64,000 nucleotides of DNA from Liolophura sinensis (lineage: Eukaryota > Mollusca > Polyplacophora > Chitonida > Chitonidae), in NCBI RefSeq assembly GCF_032854445.1, contig NC_088300.1:2480001-2544000 (forward strand), written 5' to 3'. How positions within the stretch are numbered: position 1 is the stretch's first letter; every line of letters begins with the position of its first letter. The notes under the pieces are model-generated. The model saw only the letters and a list, made by a program, of their open reading frames with translations, was not told where the DNA came from and searched no databases. Made by a program: the position numbers and the translations under genes. Positions 61,801 to 64,000 of this stretch are shown here, one piece after another.

Positions 61801-63440
61801 CTATTTCAGTTGTAACCTGGCTTGGAGATAAGTCATTCCACTCTTTGCACCTCTCAGTTTATTCCATGTGAAATTTATACGCAGATTCTGTACACGTAAC
61901 AAAGGCTGTACTGTTTATGTAAATGCCCTATATATGCACGTGTTTAAATGTGAACACGTTACAAATCATTTCTCATGATTCTACATGATGTTACACCTGT
62001 TCAGGATCCTCCAGGTGCGCTTTTGTTGTCGGATTACATGTATATACACTCTAACTATGTCATCTTTGGTTGATTTTAGTTTCAAATGTTCAAATATTCC
62101 AAGTATTTTTGTACATAAGCTGACCGAGATACATGTATATAAATCAGTAATTGTATAAGCAGCAAGTTTAGTGACTGTAGGCGACCGACGATGCTCTCTG
62201 TACCTTCCCCTTTGCGCGGTCTAACGCCCCATGACTATCACTTGTCCTCCACCAACAGCGCCTACATGCACATGCTTAACTTGCCAAAGGTGGGTGTTTT
62301 ACCTCCACCCACAGAATTGAACGCCATCGTACAAGTGTAAAACAAAGCTTGAGTGCGACGCTAAATAACAAATAAATATAAATAAGTAGATGTACGTACA
62401 AAACCAACTCACGTTTATAGCTGTACATGTATATGTATTCTAATGTGTTTACCATAATCTAACCATAATCTGTTAATCGAATGGACATTGATACTGTTAT
62501 ATGTAATATGTAAAACCGTGAGAGCGATAAACACATGAGTTGTAATATCGTAACCATATATGCTGTGTTTAGAAGGAATTCCAATCTCACACTGATTTTC
62601 TTTTTTTCTCCTATGATTAAATCACATGGCTGATTGATGGCTAATAGCACCTGTGCTTATAAAACTGTCGGCGAAATGTTTATTTATGCTAAGCACTTCA
62701 TGATTCTTAAGATTGTCACATAATTGCTTTAGCCGATCCCAAATGTATATGCGATTATAATTATTAGTGCACTTTTACGCGTCCAAATGTCGTCACGGAG
62801 TTATCTGGTGCATGTCACAGGCGAGTGTAGGGCTGTATTCAAACAGGGAGTGGAAGGTTCCGAACAGCCAGGTGGCCAGCGCCATGAAGACTTGTTTGTT
62901 CAGGACACTATATACAATCTATATACAGTTAGTTATAACTATACACTACAATTCTTTATCTATGACATTGTGAAAATGAGCAGGTTTCTCATTGGGTTTT
63001 TTATATAATGCCAATTTCTGCTTGTTTTGACACGTGACGGACAGCTATAAAAATTAATCACGAAAATATCTTTCTTTCCATTTTTTTTACATTGTCAGCT
63101 ATATTTTTTAACATAGGGGATGTCAAAAGAGTTTGAATTCAAAGGGAACTTAAACTCTAAGCACGTGAAAGCATGACTGTGATTTAGGGCAAAGATGAGT
63201 GGTACAGGGTATGTAGTGGCCGTGTAGGCTGTTGGTCCGTACGAGGGGTTCAAGGTTCGAATGAGTGAACGAATGCTTATTGTGTTTGACATTGGCAGTA
63301 CTTAAATCAGTTACATTGCAATGAAAGCATGTTGGAGCTAGGACACGAGAATGGAGATGAGAATGATAACACCCAATATCAGAGGAAAGTGAACCTTAGC
63401 GTGATATATAGGAAAAATATATCGTGATCAATTGAATGTA
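58863..63440. other. First intron of the Rho-family gene (in part)
   Basis: No further Rho exon was recognised. Apart from the SINE at 60592-60914, it contains a (GATC)n run at 60383-60411, AT-rich simple sequence, a T-rich tract at 61540-61585, and a degenerate family A tail near 62315-62385 (ACGCCATCGTACAAGTGTAA, AACAAATAAAT). Open frames of 60-75 codons lack context. Confidence 0.55.
60580..60926 (+). mobile_element. 5'-truncated family B SINE with exact 12-bp target duplication
   Basis: Element 60592-60914, lacking the A box but starting just before the B box (CCTTGATCGAGTCACC). It shares body and (CACT)n tail with 57366-57713. Identical TCAAATGTGATA lies at 60580-60591 and 60915-60926. 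It is inside the first intron of the Rho-family gene. Confidence 0.92.
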
Positions 63441-63444
63441 ACAT

Positions 63445-64000
63445 GTGTATTAACAAAGGTCGGTTTCTATCATTTGTTTCATGTCAAATAATGTCCCAGG
63501 CAATTCCTACCGACGAAGGTCGGTTAATTACATTTGTTTCATATCAGATAATGTCCCAGGCAATTCCTACTGACGAAGGTCGGTTTATTACATTTGTTTC
63601 ATGTCAGATAATGTGCCAGGTAATTCCTACTGACGAAGGTCGGTTTATTACATTTGTTTCATGTCAGATAATGTCCCAGGCAATTCCTACTGACGAAGGT
63701 CAGTTTTTATCATTTGTTTCATGTCAGATAATGTCCCAGGAAATTCCTACTGACGAAAGTCGGTTTATTAAATTTGTTTTTTTATCAGATAATGTCCCAG
63801 GCAATTCCTACTGACGAAGGTCAGTTTTTATCATTTGTTTCATGTCAGATAATGTCCCAGGCAATTCCTACTGACGAAGGTCGGTTTATTACATTTGTTT
63901 CATGTCAGATAATGTGCCAGGTAATTCCTACTGACGAAGGTCGGTTTATTACATTTGTTTCATGTCAGATAATGTCCCAGGCAATTCCTACTGACGAAGG
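63445..64000. repeat. Minisatellite, 60-bp unit, running off the window
   Basis: At least nine copies of CTACTGACGAAGGTCGGTTT, ATTACATTTGTTTCATGTCA and GATAATGTCCCAGGCAATTC. One unit near 63780 is 61 bp, which breaks the otherwise open 20-residue frame (123 codons). Variants (CAGTTTTTATC, GTGCCAGGTAATTC) recur in the same order about 240 bp apart, indicating a multi-unit block. Intronic in the Rho-family gene, continuing beyond 64000. Confidence 0.93.

Noticed and set aside
62787..63008. 73-codon frame MSSRSYLVHVTGECRAVF as an exon of the Rho-family gene
   Set aside because: No Rho G3-G5 motif, no splice sites in the right phase, no recognised domain.
1..64000. CRISPR arrays, bacterial operons, rRNA or functional tRNA genes
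   Set aside because: Tandem arrays here have no unique spacers and the genes are split by introns; the tRNA-like A and B boxes belong to SINE heads, with no complete cloverleaf recognised.

Overview
The window is animal nuclear DNA: AT-rich, with intron-split genes using GT/AG splice sites, long introns, microsatellites and SINEs. It has no operons or ribosome binding sites. The SINE tails, a mitochondrial-clan cytochrome P450 and the general make-up suggest a lophotrochozoan, most likely a mollusc. That is an inference from family knowledge; nothing here identifies the species.

Layout. Positions 1-10270 are non-coding and dominated by three large minisatellites with periods of 32, 67 and 63 bp. 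From 10271 to 21243 (+) lie the last 13 exons of a large scaffold-like protein: disordered, proline-rich, coiled coil, C-terminal SAM domain, and a possible PDZ ligand at the very end. Its last exon runs directly into a 62-bp minisatellite whose first unit is the coding end itself. Three more arrays and SINE debris fill 22-28 kb. A broken, intronless protein-kinase-like sequence lies on the minus strand at 28907-30508. A complete nine-exon mitochondrial-clan P450 gene follows at 32616-38860 (+), with a TATA box. An element with terminal inverted repeats and GATATC motifs about every 21 bp lies at 41898-42700. A costars-domain (ABRA/STARS-like) terminal exon with an apparent 1-bp frameshift is at 44909-45428 (+). 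A complete four-exon COX16 gene is on the minus strand at 48456-49956. Four more minisatellites and several SINEs fill 50-58 kb. The first coding exon of a Rho-family GTPase is at 58727-58862 (+); its remaining exons were not found before the window ends. The right edge is inside a 60-bp array.

The genes look functionally unrelated: cytoskeletal or junctional scaffolding, mitochondrial monooxygenation, cytochrome c oxidase assembly, actin/Rho signalling. Two are mitochondrial (P450, COX16) and two touch actin/Rho biology (costars, Rho GTPase), but nothing in the sequence suggests co-regulation.

The most distinctive property is minisatellite load: about 13 arrays covering very roughly 11-12 kb. 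Many have units that are open in several frames, so long open frames in these blocks should not be taken as genes. At least two tRNA-derived SINE families are present, several copies with intact target-site duplications.
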